Shown: piece by piece, positions 26,513-33,614 of the stretch
How positions within the stretch are numbered: the first letter of the stretch is position 1
How the letters are laid out: each line of letters begins with the position of its first letter
Origin: Candidatus Obscuribacterales bacterium
GTDB taxonomy: Bacteria; Cyanobacteriota; Vampirovibrionia; Obscuribacterales; Obscuribacteraceae
DNA: 64,000 bases
NCBI GenBank assembly: GCA_021732085.1
Contig: JAKFVQ010000025.1
Coordinates: 1-64,000 of the forward strand
Direction: 5' to 3'
Program-made: the position numbers and the translations under genes
The notes under the pieces: generated by a model
What the model was told of the DNA's origin: nothing
Database searches by the model: none
The model's input: only the letters and a program-made list of their open reading frames with translations

Positions 26513-27877
26513 ATGGCAACCGGGGTGCTCACACAACTGTCACTGATGTTGCAGGAAACTGTTCTGATTTCCTCGATTCTGCTGCTCTTCTTTCGGTTCA
26601 GGAACACCTTCGGATTGGCGCCCATCTATACGATGCTTGGCGGTATGTTCCAGATGGCGAATCTCTGGAGCGCCTCGATTTATGTCCAGTTCACGCCCGA
26701 GTTGCTGATGAGCCCCGGCTCTGTGGTGCTCTTTCCGGCGGCGATTTTTGCGGTGCTGTTCATCTATATTCGCGAGGATGCGGCAGAGGCGCGCAAGCTG
26801 ATCTACGCACTTCTTGCCACGGATTTTGTCGGCTCCGTTTTGAGTTTCATGGCGGTAAGTCATCTTCGCGATCCGGGCATCGTTAATCGATTCAATCTCA
26901 ATCCGGAACTGTTCGTCCACATGCCGCGAATGGATTTCGTTGGCTCGGTTGCGCTCTTTGCCGATACTATTCTGATCATTCTTGTGTATGAGTATCTTGC
27001 GCGAAAGTTTCAGCGCTCCCTGTTCTTGCCCATCTTCTTATCGATGACATTCGTGCTCGTTTTTGATACCGTCTTTTTCGTGACCGGCGCATTTGTCGAT
27101 ACAAAGGAGTATGTTCCGATTTTGATGTCCGGGCTGCTCGGGAAGTGCATCGCGGGCGCGTTGTATTCCACGATTCTGACAATCTATCTTGCAAAGTTTG
27201 ATGTGAACGCGTTGCAGCATCATTCGCAAGGTACGCAGCACGCGCTCGGGGATATCTTCGGGGTGCTCACATACAGGCAGAAATACGAAGCATTGCGCAT
27301 TCAAGCTACTCGTGATCGATTGACAGCAGTCTATAATCGCGCATTTTTCGACGAAGTTTTGGCGTCGGAGCTGGCGCTGTCCGATCGCTCGGATCGTCCA
27401 CTCTCTCTGCTAATGATCGATGTGGATTTCTTCAAGTCAATCAACGATACATTTGGTCACGCAGAAGGGGACCGCGCACTGATGATGGTGGCAAAGAGCT
27501 TGCAGTCGATGGTGCGCCAATCGGAGTACCTTTGCCGATATGGTGGCGAAGAGTTCGCTGTTTTGCTACCGGGGAGTGATTTGAATCAGGCGATCATTCT
27601 GGCTCAGCGTCTTTGTGCGGAAGTGCCGTCAACCTGCATTGTGAGTGGGAAATCTTCCGAGGCAAAGACATCCGATGGTGCGGCGCAGGATAGACCGATT
27701 ACGGTTACTATAGGGTTGGCATCTTATCCGAAGGAGGCTAATTCTGGCGAATCGCTCATCAAGCTTGCGGATAGTCGACTCTACGAAGGGAAGCGTTCTG
27801 GGCGTAATCGCGCGGTGCCGTCGGCTAGTCCAGATGCCGTAATCGAGCAGCAGGTTAGTAGTCAGGTTACGCAGTAG
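26513..27877 (+). CDS. Membrane-anchored diguanylate cyclase (GGDEF), 454 aa
   Basis: Makes cyclic di-GMP from two GTP. The first ~230 residues form six to seven membrane helices, a MASE-like sensor module. A linker helix and the GGDEF domain follow: DRLTAVYNRAFF near 270, the metal-binding DVDFFKSINDTFGHAEGD near 303, and the active-site loop GGEEF at 344-348. The allosteric I-site position reads RQSE (335-338) where RxxD is canonical, so product inhibition may be weakened. The C-terminus is SADSR/LYEGKRSGRNR-like as usual. No EAL domain is present. The following 27878-28154 has no supported gene. Confidence 0.94.
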   Translation: MATGVLTQLSLMLQETVLISSILLLFFRFRNTFGLAPIYTMLGGMFQMANLWSASIYVQFTPELLMSPGSVVLFPAAIFAVLFIYIREDAAEARKLIYALLATDFVGSVLSFMAVSHLRDPGIVNRFNLNPELFVHMPRMDFVGSVALFADTILIILVYEYLARKFQRSLFLPIFLSMTFVLVFDTVFFVTGAFVDTKEYVPILMSGLLGKCIAGALYSTILTIYLAKFDVNALQHHSQGTQHALGDIFGVLTYRQKYEALRIQATRDRLTAVYNRAFFDEVLASELALSDRSDRPLSLLMIDVDFFKSINDTFGHAEGDRALMMVAKSLQSMVRQSEYLCRYGGEEFAVLLPGSDLNQAIILAQRLCAEVPSTCIVSGKSSEAKTSDGAAQDRPITVTIGLASYPKEANSGESLIKLADSRLYEGKRSGRNRAVPSASPDAVIEQQVSSQVTQ

Positions 27878-28154
27878 CTGTTCATGTGCCGGCGGTCCCA
27901 GCATTCGCAGTTCACGTAAGAGTGGGTCGGCGACCAGCATTCGCAGCACCCTCACATCAAGTAGCCGGCGGCGATAGCATCCATTGCACCCAACTACTCA
28001 GCCTCAACTCAATTCGGAACATAGAGCTTGTTTGGATGGGCGGAGCCCCTATGGTCAACCCACGAAATGTTTGCCTATCCAAAAGCGGTTGGGTACGGAA
28101 GGCGGCTGCCCTGGGTCCCGCCGGCCTCCTATGGCTGCTGATAAAAAATAGACA

Positions 28155-29219
28155 TTAGGGTTTGCGGCGGACTAGGTAGGGGAGCATGGCTTCGCGCGGG
28201 AATTGATCGCGGAAGCGCCAGATGAAGCCGTCCAGGTAATAGTGCACCATTCCCATGCCCAGAAGCGATCCGCGCAGGAGATTCTTCGCGACCTGGTCTT
28301 GCGCGAATACTTGTTCCAATCCGAATATCGCAAGTCCAAGCCCCACAACAGATAATCCAACAATCGCGAACAACAGAACAGGTTTACCCATCGGCAAGTT
28401 CTCGATGCGCTCGGGTCCGTACTTGCGCTGCACGACAACGTAATTGATTCCAATGTACTGACACCAGTGCACTATCAGCGGTATCATCAACGCGAAGTCA
28501 TAATTCTCGGAAAGAAAACCGAACGGCACCAAATAGCTCACGCAAACCAGCCAAAATGCGAATGCAGGAAAATTCATATGCTTCCCGCTCCGCAACTCCG
28601 AAGCCATCTTCACGAAGTAGGCTATCACATATCCGATTCCGATCAATCCGCAGGCTGCCACCACATAGAATGACATGTCGAACAGCGGCGTGCCACCAAG
28701 CAGCGCCTTCCTGAAATACATCAGCGAAAAGCACAGCGCCATCCACCGCTGGCTCCAAGCCTGAATCTCGCGTGGAATGCGTGCCTCATTTCCATCCTTA
28801 CCATTCTGGTACAAAAGCAACAAGCCAATGTTTTGCTGAACAGCATGATTCAGCGACCAGCAAACGTAAATGAAAAACGTCAGCGCCGGCAATACCAAGC
28901 TACCAAATGCGGTGGCGAAAAACAATGCTACTGGCGCAACGATGAAAAGGAACTTCCCCTTAGTGGTCGACAGGTAATGATTGCGGTTCACCTTATCGAT
29001 GAAGTGGAACCAGGTCGCCCCTTGATGGAACGTGCCCAGCCCCAATATCTCCTGGGTGATGATTGCATATAGCAACGCACTGGTCGCATTGAAGTGCAGT
29101 GCAACGAAGAACGCCAAAAATGCAAACGGTATCGGGAGAAAAAAGAACAGCAAATCCTGCCATGGACTGAACATCCAGTCAAAGCGAATACTCTGAGCTT
29201 TGGAAGAAACGGATTGCAT
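28155..29219 (-). CDS. His-rich integral membrane protein of unknown function, 354 aa
   Basis: Nine or so hydrophobic helices. Histidines recur at helix ends: GTFHQGATWFHFID (His65, His72), His81, WSLNHAVQQN (His125), LIVHWCQYIGINY and GMVHYYLDGFIWRFRD near the C-terminus. Such paired His motifs across helices resemble metal-dependent membrane oxygenases, desaturases or carotenoid-cleaving Brp/Blh proteins, but none of these families is matched with certainty. The gene starts divergently from the TPR gene, whose longest frame overlaps it; a later start for the TPR gene removes the overlap. Confidence 0.75.
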   Translation of the reverse strand: MQSVSSKAQSIRFDWMFSPWQDLLFFFLPIPFAFLAFFVALHFNATSALLYAIITQEILGLGTFHQGATWFHFIDKVNRNHYLSTTKGKFLFIVAPVALFFATAFGSLVLPALTFFIYVCWSLNHAVQQNIGLLLLYQNGKDGNEARIPREIQAWSQRWMALCFSLMYFRKALLGGTPLFDMSFYVVAACGLIGIGYVIAYFVKMASELRSGKHMNFPAFAFWLVCVSYLVPFGFLSENYDFALMIPLIVHWCQYIGINYVVVQRKYGPERIENLPMGKPVLLFAIVGLSVVGLGLAIFGLEQVFAQDQVAKNLLRGSLLGMGMVHYYLDGFIWRFRDQFPREAMLPYLVRRKP

Positions 29220-29307
29220 GTCGGTAGTAAGGTATTATAGTCAAAGCCAGTATAACTGGTTTTTGTTTTCTCTCCTTACCTCTAATATGCCACGGGCAGC
29301 CCATTTT

Positions 29308-30315
29308 ATGACTGACCCCGCCCCAACAGAAATAGCCTCCGAAGCGCCGAAACCATCGCAGCGCAAGCTTTTCGTCGTTTTATCCGCCGTTATCGGACTT
29401 GTATTAATTGTGCTGGCGGGCTTTGGCATACGGTATTTCGTTTGGTGGTCCATCTCGAATAAGAGCATAGATGCCGTTGCCGAGGGCGACTTCCCCAAAG
29501 CTGTGACTGAAGCCCAAAGCGCTTTGCAAGTGATGTCTTTTCTTCCTGATCCGAAAGCGTACGAAACGAACCTCCGCCTGCTTACTTCGATTTATGCGTG
29601 TCGGCGAAACTTTGCTAAGTCGCTTGTCTATAACGAACAGTTGCTGCGCTTTGCAGAGAAGACATGGAGCAAGAAGAGTCCTGAGTATGCACTTGCGCTT
29701 ACGGAAATGGCTCTCGCCTACCGCAAGATGCAACGCTTCAGACAGTCCGAGGATCTTTACGCCGAAGCAGTCAAAATTTACAGATCATTGCCTGGACACG
29801 AGCTCGACACCGCCCGGACATTGGCGCTTTATGCGTGGGTGCTTTGCAAACAAAATCGCTTCGACGAAGCACTCGCCTCTATCAATCAGTCAGACGAAAT
29901 GATGCGCAAACTGGTCCCGGAATCCAGCTTCGAACGCCTGCCCGCCATAGTCGAAGGCGCGTACATCTCGAAGGCGATGGGCAAAACTACCGAGTTCTAC
30001 GCAGACATGGCAAGCGCTTACAAAATTTGCACCGAACCACAAGACCTCGAAAAGAGTTCGGCGCCAACTGTGGTCGTGCTCAATTTGCTCGCGCAATTGC
30101 TTGAAGAAGCAATGGAAGAAGAGCATGCAGCCAAAACATATTCCATAGCAGTGAAGAATTGCGAGTCGAGCACCTTCGGCGGGCAGTACAACACATTCAT
30201 GTGCGACATTCTCGACCCGCAAGCGAAATTGCTTCGAAAAATCAATAAGATTCCACAGGCGGAAGTTGCCGAAAAGCGATCAGAACAAGTGCGTGCAGTC
30301 AAAGATCCGGAGTGA
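29308..30315 (+). CDS. Membrane-anchored TPR protein, about 335 aa
   Basis: The start at 29308 gives a cytosolic tail rich in Pro/Ala, one membrane helix (LFVVLSAVIGLVLIVLAGFGIRYFVWW) and then tetratricopeptide repeats. The repeats include RRNFAKSLVYNEQLLRFAEK, PEYALALTEMALAYRKMQRFRQSEDLYAEAVKIY and ARTLALYAWVLCKQNRFDEALASI. ATG 29287 is an alternative; a frame to 29200 would run into the divergent gene. TPRs mediate protein contacts; the partner is unknown. A long hairpin follows 6 bp after the stop. Confidence 0.82.
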   Translation: MTDPAPTEIASEAPKPSQRKLFVVLSAVIGLVLIVLAGFGIRYFVWWSISNKSIDAVAEGDFPKAVTEAQSALQVMSFLPDPKAYETNLRLLTSIYACRRNFAKSLVYNEQLLRFAEKTWSKKSPEYALALTEMALAYRKMQRFRQSEDLYAEAVKIYRSLPGHELDTARTLALYAWVLCKQNRFDEALASINQSDEMMRKLVPESSFERLPAIVEGAYISKAMGKTTEFYADMASAYKICTEPQDLEKSSAPTVVVLNLLAQLLEEAMEEEHAAKTYSIAVKNCESSTFGGQYNTFMCDILDPQAKLLRKINKIPQAEVAEKRSEQVRAVKDPE

Positions 30316-30320
30316 TACTA

Positions 30321-30358
30321 AAAGGGCATAGGTCACCGCTAACGGTGCCTATGCCCTT
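30321..30358 (+). terminator. Strong hairpin after the TPR gene (terminator-like, no T-run)
   Basis: AAGGGCATAGG (30322-30332) pairs with CCTATGCCCTT (30348-30358), and CACCG with CGGTG inside, leaving a CTAA loop and one bulged T. The stem is 16 bp but no poly-T follows on the plus strand. It may act as a 3'-end stabiliser or Rho-assisted terminator. The next stretch, 30359-30817, has no gene I can support. Confidence 0.6.
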
Positions 30359-30817
30359 GCGCTCCCACGCAAAATCAATAAACTTCTAGAGACTAAATCG
30401 CATGTCGAATCGAAGCCGACGGAGGAAGTGCGCGCCGATTGCGCTGAAGTGTGAAACAGGACGATAAACAACGAGCGTCATCAAACTTGAACGCTAAACG
30501 AAAAATCAAATTCAACAACAAAAGAAGTGAAACAATTCGTCTATTGGGATTCCAATAAAGTGATTGAGCAACGTGCAAATTGCAATTCGCAGCACGACTG
30601 GCCAAGCGAATTTCGTCCCAATCGATCAGTTTCGTATAGACAGTTTCGGCTTGTGAACGCCAATTACACAAGCACGCTGTCTATTACGCAAACCTTGCTC
30701 AACAATGTGCACCGCCAACGGCTGCACATGAGCTATCGTCAAAAAATTCAAACAAATTTCGTAATCTCTATTCTCCTTTCTAGAACGCTTACAGGAACGA
30801 CCCTAGTAAAGTTTGAA

Positions 30818-31486
30818 TTAAAGCGATTGAAAAACTTGGTCCTCGACGATCAGTCCTGCTAACGGTGTTTCAATGGGACTTTCTGAAGCTGGCTGCTCAG
30901 GACATGCGGCTTCCTCCTCAACTGGCAGTTCGACAGCAGGTTCAGAAGCAGGTTCTGCAGCGCGTTCCTCAGTATTCGTTTGCTCAGCAGATTCGGCAAC
31001 AGTTTCTTTCGCTACTGCTAGCTCCGCAAGGCTATTATCTTCAAAAATTGAACTTTGCGTGCTTGCTACAATTGGCTCGCCAATGATCCAATCCTCTTCA
31101 GAAATTTCATCGAGCTGCTCAAGTACAAGTTCCTTAGGTATCTCAATCAGTCCCTGCCGCTTAACATTGAATTCCAGCTGCGCATCAAGCTTTATAATGT
31201 TTGGGTTGTAGTGTTGCTCGTTCTTCATCGGCTGCCATCGCGCCTTTGCATTGCCCTGAGCGCTGCGACTCTTGTCTATATGCTTGGCCAAGGAATGCCC
31301 GCTGGTCATCATGTCCAGGCGGCGACCGCCAGGAATAGCCATATCTACGAGCGTGTATCCACTCGCATTTACGGCTTGCTGTGCATCCTTTTCTTCTTGC
31401 TGCTCATTTTTCCTATCAAGCATGGCTGCCATTCTGGAGCGCTTCGGCTTCAGCAGCTTGAATAGGTTGAGGGGGACGATATTCAT
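30818..31486 (-). CDS. Uncharacterised protein with acidic low-complexity tail, 222 aa
   Basis: I do not recognise the family. The N-terminal 60 residues are basic and Gln/Glu-rich (KPKRSRMAAMLDRKNEQQEEK). A central segment (about 95-145) is more ordered: LDAQLEFNVKRQGLIEIPKELVLEQLDEISEEDWIIGEPIV split by charged residues. The last 70 residues are Glu/Ala/Pro/Ser-rich (EPASEPAVELPVEEEAACPEQPA), probably disordered. No signal peptide or membrane helix is present. Composition and clean length support a real gene. Confidence 0.65.
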   Translation of the reverse strand: MNIVPLNLFKLLKPKRSRMAAMLDRKNEQQEEKDAQQAVNASGYTLVDMAIPGGRRLDMMTSGHSLAKHIDKSRSAQGNAKARWQPMKNEQHYNPNIIKLDAQLEFNVKRQGLIEIPKELVLEQLDEISEEDWIIGEPIVASTQSSIFEDNSLAELAVAKETVAESAEQTNTEERAAEPASEPAVELPVEEEAACPEQPASESPIETPLAGLIVEDQVFQSL

Positions 31487-31549
31487 AGTATGGATTCCGC
31501 CTTCTAAAATTGCCTCAAAAGCTGAGGCTGTGCCAACACCCCCATATTG

Positions 31550-31741
31550 ATGTTAGAGCGTCCAACAAGACAATTGGAAATTGCGCCTCCCGAGAGTCGC
31601 AGATCCGCTCCAGTTAAACGTGCACATTACGCAAACGCAGGCGATGAAATGATCGCCAAAATGCTGCATTTCCCTGGATTCCTAGAAAAGTTCCAGCGAG
31701 ACCGCATTTTTAATCTTGACATGGGAACCGGATCACCTTGA
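31550..31741 (+). CDS. Possible small protein (63 aa)
   Basis: Open frame starting MLERPTRQLEIAPPESRR and ending MGTGSP, divergent from the acidic-tail gene with 63 bp between. It has some amphipathic character (MIAKMLHFPGFLEKFQRDRIF) but no ribosome-binding site. Either a small cytosolic protein or a chance frame. Confidence 0.28.
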   Translation: MLERPTRQLEIAPPESRRSAPVKRAHYANAGDEMIAKMLHFPGFLEKFQRDRIFNLDMGTGSP

Positions 31742-31827
31742 TACCGTCTGTGGTTACCGCAGCTTGAGATCTCTCCGGGGATTCCGCCCAGCTTTTCAGC
31801 CTAAAGAGAGCGAAGTGGAGGAGAGAA

Positions 31828-31846
31828 TGCAAAATCAAATTTTGCA
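31828..31846. repeat. Palindromes upstream of the LRV gene
   Basis: TGCAAAAT (31828-31835) and ATTTTGCA (31839-31846) form a perfect 8-bp inverted repeat around CAA. A second pair, AATTCCGC/GCGGAATT, follows at 31892-31916. Both lie in the 250-bp leader of the LRV-repeat gene and may be operator or attenuator hairpins. Confidence 0.4.
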
Positions 31847-31991
31847 CTGAAGCTATGGCATTGATAAAGTGCTGCCACAACTATTTCCAGGAATTCCGCG
31901 GGGCTGGTGCGGAATTCGCAAAGCTGGATCTTACGGAAACTCATGCAGACTAAGATTGGTTCGCTGAATCAATCGGGGAGGAATTTATTTT

Positions 31992-32363
31992 ATGATGGGA
32001 AAAGGCGAGGCATATTTGCTTGCAGGACAAGCAGGGCTCTCAGATTCAGCATCGAGAAAAATTGCTCACAGTAAAAGCAGCAACCTGAGATTGCGCATCG
32101 CTGAAAACATAGATACCCCCATCGATGTTTTGTGCATGCTTGCAAGTGACGATCAATCCGAAGTCCGCATCGCAGCCTTATGTAATGAGACCGCTCCAGA
32201 CAACCTATTAAATGGTGTGCTGAACGACGCCGATCCGACGGTGCGTTACGAACTCGCGTCTAATCCGAACGCGAAGCTTTGGGTATTGTTGGCTCTGTCC
32301 GAGGATGAAAATCCGTACGTGCAATGTAGAGCACGAAAGACGTTGCAGCGGCTTATGCATTAG
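31992..32363 (+). CDS. Leucine-rich-repeat-variant (LRV)/HEAT-like small protein, 123 aa
   Basis: Short helical-repeat protein. Repeats of about 22-24 residues are visible: SSNLRLRIAENIDTPIDVLCMLASD, DQSEVRIAALCNETAPDNLLNGVLND, ADPTVRYELASNPNAKLWVLLALSE and ENPYVQCRARKTL. The VR-x-A-x-N pattern is that of LRV proteins. A GGGGAGG ribosome-binding site (31975-31981) sits 10 nt before ATG 31992; a second ATG follows at 31995. It is a monocistron with its own terminator. Likely a protein- or nucleic-acid-binding scaffold; no catalytic site is seen. Confidence 0.8.
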   Translation: MMGKGEAYLLAGQAGLSDSASRKIAHSKSSNLRLRIAENIDTPIDVLCMLASDDQSEVRIAALCNETAPDNLLNGVLNDADPTVRYELASNPNAKLWVLLALSEDENPYVQCRARKTLQRLMH

Positions 32364-32421
32364 TTTTGAAATTTTGCGCGGGGAGCTCAGGGCGGCTCTG
32401 AAAAGAGCTCGTACCTGGTGA

Positions 32422-32455
32422 GAACAGAGGCTAAACGGCCTCTGTTCTTATTTTA
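32422..32455 (+). terminator. Terminator of the LRV-repeat gene
   Basis: AGAACAGAGGC (32422-32432) and GCCTCTGTTCT (32439-32449) form a perfect 11-bp stem with a 6-nt loop, followed by TATTTT. Confidence 0.9.
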
Positions 32456-32528
32456 GGAGGGGCGACATTCAGAATCCAATCATTCGAATGGGCGCCTCCA
32501 AAGCTGTGCTCCATGAATCATAGGAATG

Positions 32529-32700
32529 GCAGATCTGAGATCAGTTGAGCGAATTGATCGCAGATCTGAGATCAAAATTGCCAAATTTGATCTCACAACT
32601 GAGATCGAGGAAGATTATTGATCTCACATACAAGTGACAATCCATGGCATCGAACTGAGCGCAAAGAATGAATTTCAAGTCGTACCATTATGGGCTACCC
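32529..32700. repeat. GATCTGAGATC-rich intergenic repeat, copy 1
   Basis: GCAGATCTGAGATCA occurs twice with a 31-bp period (32529 and 32560). GATCTCA-CAAC-TGAGATC is a perfect hairpin at 32589-32606, and TTGATCTCACATACAAGTG follows at about 32619. The stretch from 32589 to about 32700 is recognisably related to 59348-59462 (shared ATCTCA-AACTGAG, GATCTCACATACA and a CATTATG-GCT end). Both copies follow terminators. No gene is present. Confidence 0.6.
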
Positions 32701-32769
32701 AAGATTTGAGCCAAGCGTAGGATCGAATCTTAAATGTCAAAATCGACCACTTTTTGGAGCCTTCTGAAT

Positions 32770-32900
32770 TCCACTTGGCCGCGCAAACTTACTCCGACTA
32801 TAGCTAAATAGGCTAGTGGACTTTATAAAGTCCAAAATGACCTCAAATTGGGGTCTTATAAGGTCCACTTGGCACGCAAACTTGGTTCCCGCCTTTGCAG
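32770..32900. repeat. Duplicated palindromic unit (GGACTTTATAAAGTCC)
   Basis: A 16-bp perfect palindrome, GGACTTTATAAAGTCC (32818-32833), is followed by a diverged one (GGGTCTTATAAGGTCC near 32854). Each is bordered by a related string (CTTGGCCGCGCAAACTTACTCC near 32776; CTTGGCACGCAAACTTGGTTCC near 32871). This looks like an old tandem or inverted duplication. Intergenic 32456-33001 otherwise has no gene. Confidence 0.5.
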
Positions 32901-33001
32901 CATTATCCAAAAGCAAACTGGGGGCGCGCGTAGGCAATTCGCCCCCAGTTTAGATTTTCAAGAGTCTCTCTCTCTCCAGAGGCACTAACGCAGCGCGCTA
33001 T

Positions 33002-33397
33002 CTAATGAGCGGCTCTACGCTCGGGCCAGAGGAATTCGCTAGTCAGCAATCCGATACCGAGCATCACGAATCCAGCCATCGCCGCCGGCAAGGCGCCCGT
33101 TACGCTAAGATACTGCGGCATGATGTCCGACGCCAACATCAATGCGATGGCGGGAAACATCCAAAAGCCGACTATCCACAGCGGAATAATCCACAAGAGC
33201 GCAAGCCCGAACGAACCTATCGTGAAGACCGCTGCGATTGCGACAGCTACGGCTTCTACAGCCCACAGCAAAACAGCGAATACGACTGCCATGATGAGCG
33301 CTGCCACAAAATTGCCGTGGAAATCAATGCCTTGTATCATCGGCAATATAGTTGTAAATGCAAAAGCCGTCAGCAGTAAGCGTAATATAAGTCTCAT
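33002..33397 (-). CDS. Small four-helix membrane protein, 131 aa
   Basis: Start set at ATG 33397, preceded by GGAGGAGC; the frame continues to 33568 without another good site. The protein is almost wholly hydrophobic, with about four membrane helices (ILRLLLTAFAFTTILPMI; FVAALIMAVVFAVLLWAVEAV; AAVFTIGSFGLALLWIIPL; LPAAMAGFVMLGIGLLTSEF), and a basic end. It resembles DUF-type or holin-like small membrane proteins (phage_holin_4-like), with no certain assignment. It is divergent from the PBP1A gene. Confidence 0.72.
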   Translation of the reverse strand: MRLILRLLLTAFAFTTILPMIQGIDFHGNFVAALIMAVVFAVLLWAVEAVAVAIAAVFTIGSFGLALLWIIPLWIVGFWMFPAIALMLASDIMPQYLSVTGALPAAMAGFVMLGIGLLTSEFLWPERRAAH

Positions 33398-33614
33398 CGT
33401 TGCTCCTCCGAGCTTCGTAATAAAACTGTTAGAACAATGTCGTAGACAGGTTATGTTGTTCAAAGTTCCCGGATGAAGTCGGAACCTTACATCGATCATA
33501 GCCGTCGACAAGCTTACCCCGGAATCAAAAAAATCTGTGTTTCCCGATTGGAGCGCGAGTCTGCACATGATTCCAGCACCAATAAGCTACTTTTATCTGA
33601 CAAGTGGAGTGCAA

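Noticed and set aside
27886..28158. 90-aa plus-strand frame
   Set aside because: No ribosome-binding site, repetitive composition (two CCAGCATTCGCAG strings), and no domain.
29200..29307. Extended N-terminus of the TPR protein
   Set aside because: It would overlap the divergent membrane-protein gene and places polar sequence ahead of the anchor; a later start is better.
30393..30862. Frames on both strands between the TPR gene and the acidic-tail gene
   Set aside because: Overlapping frames on opposite strands with biased composition; none has a start signal or domain.
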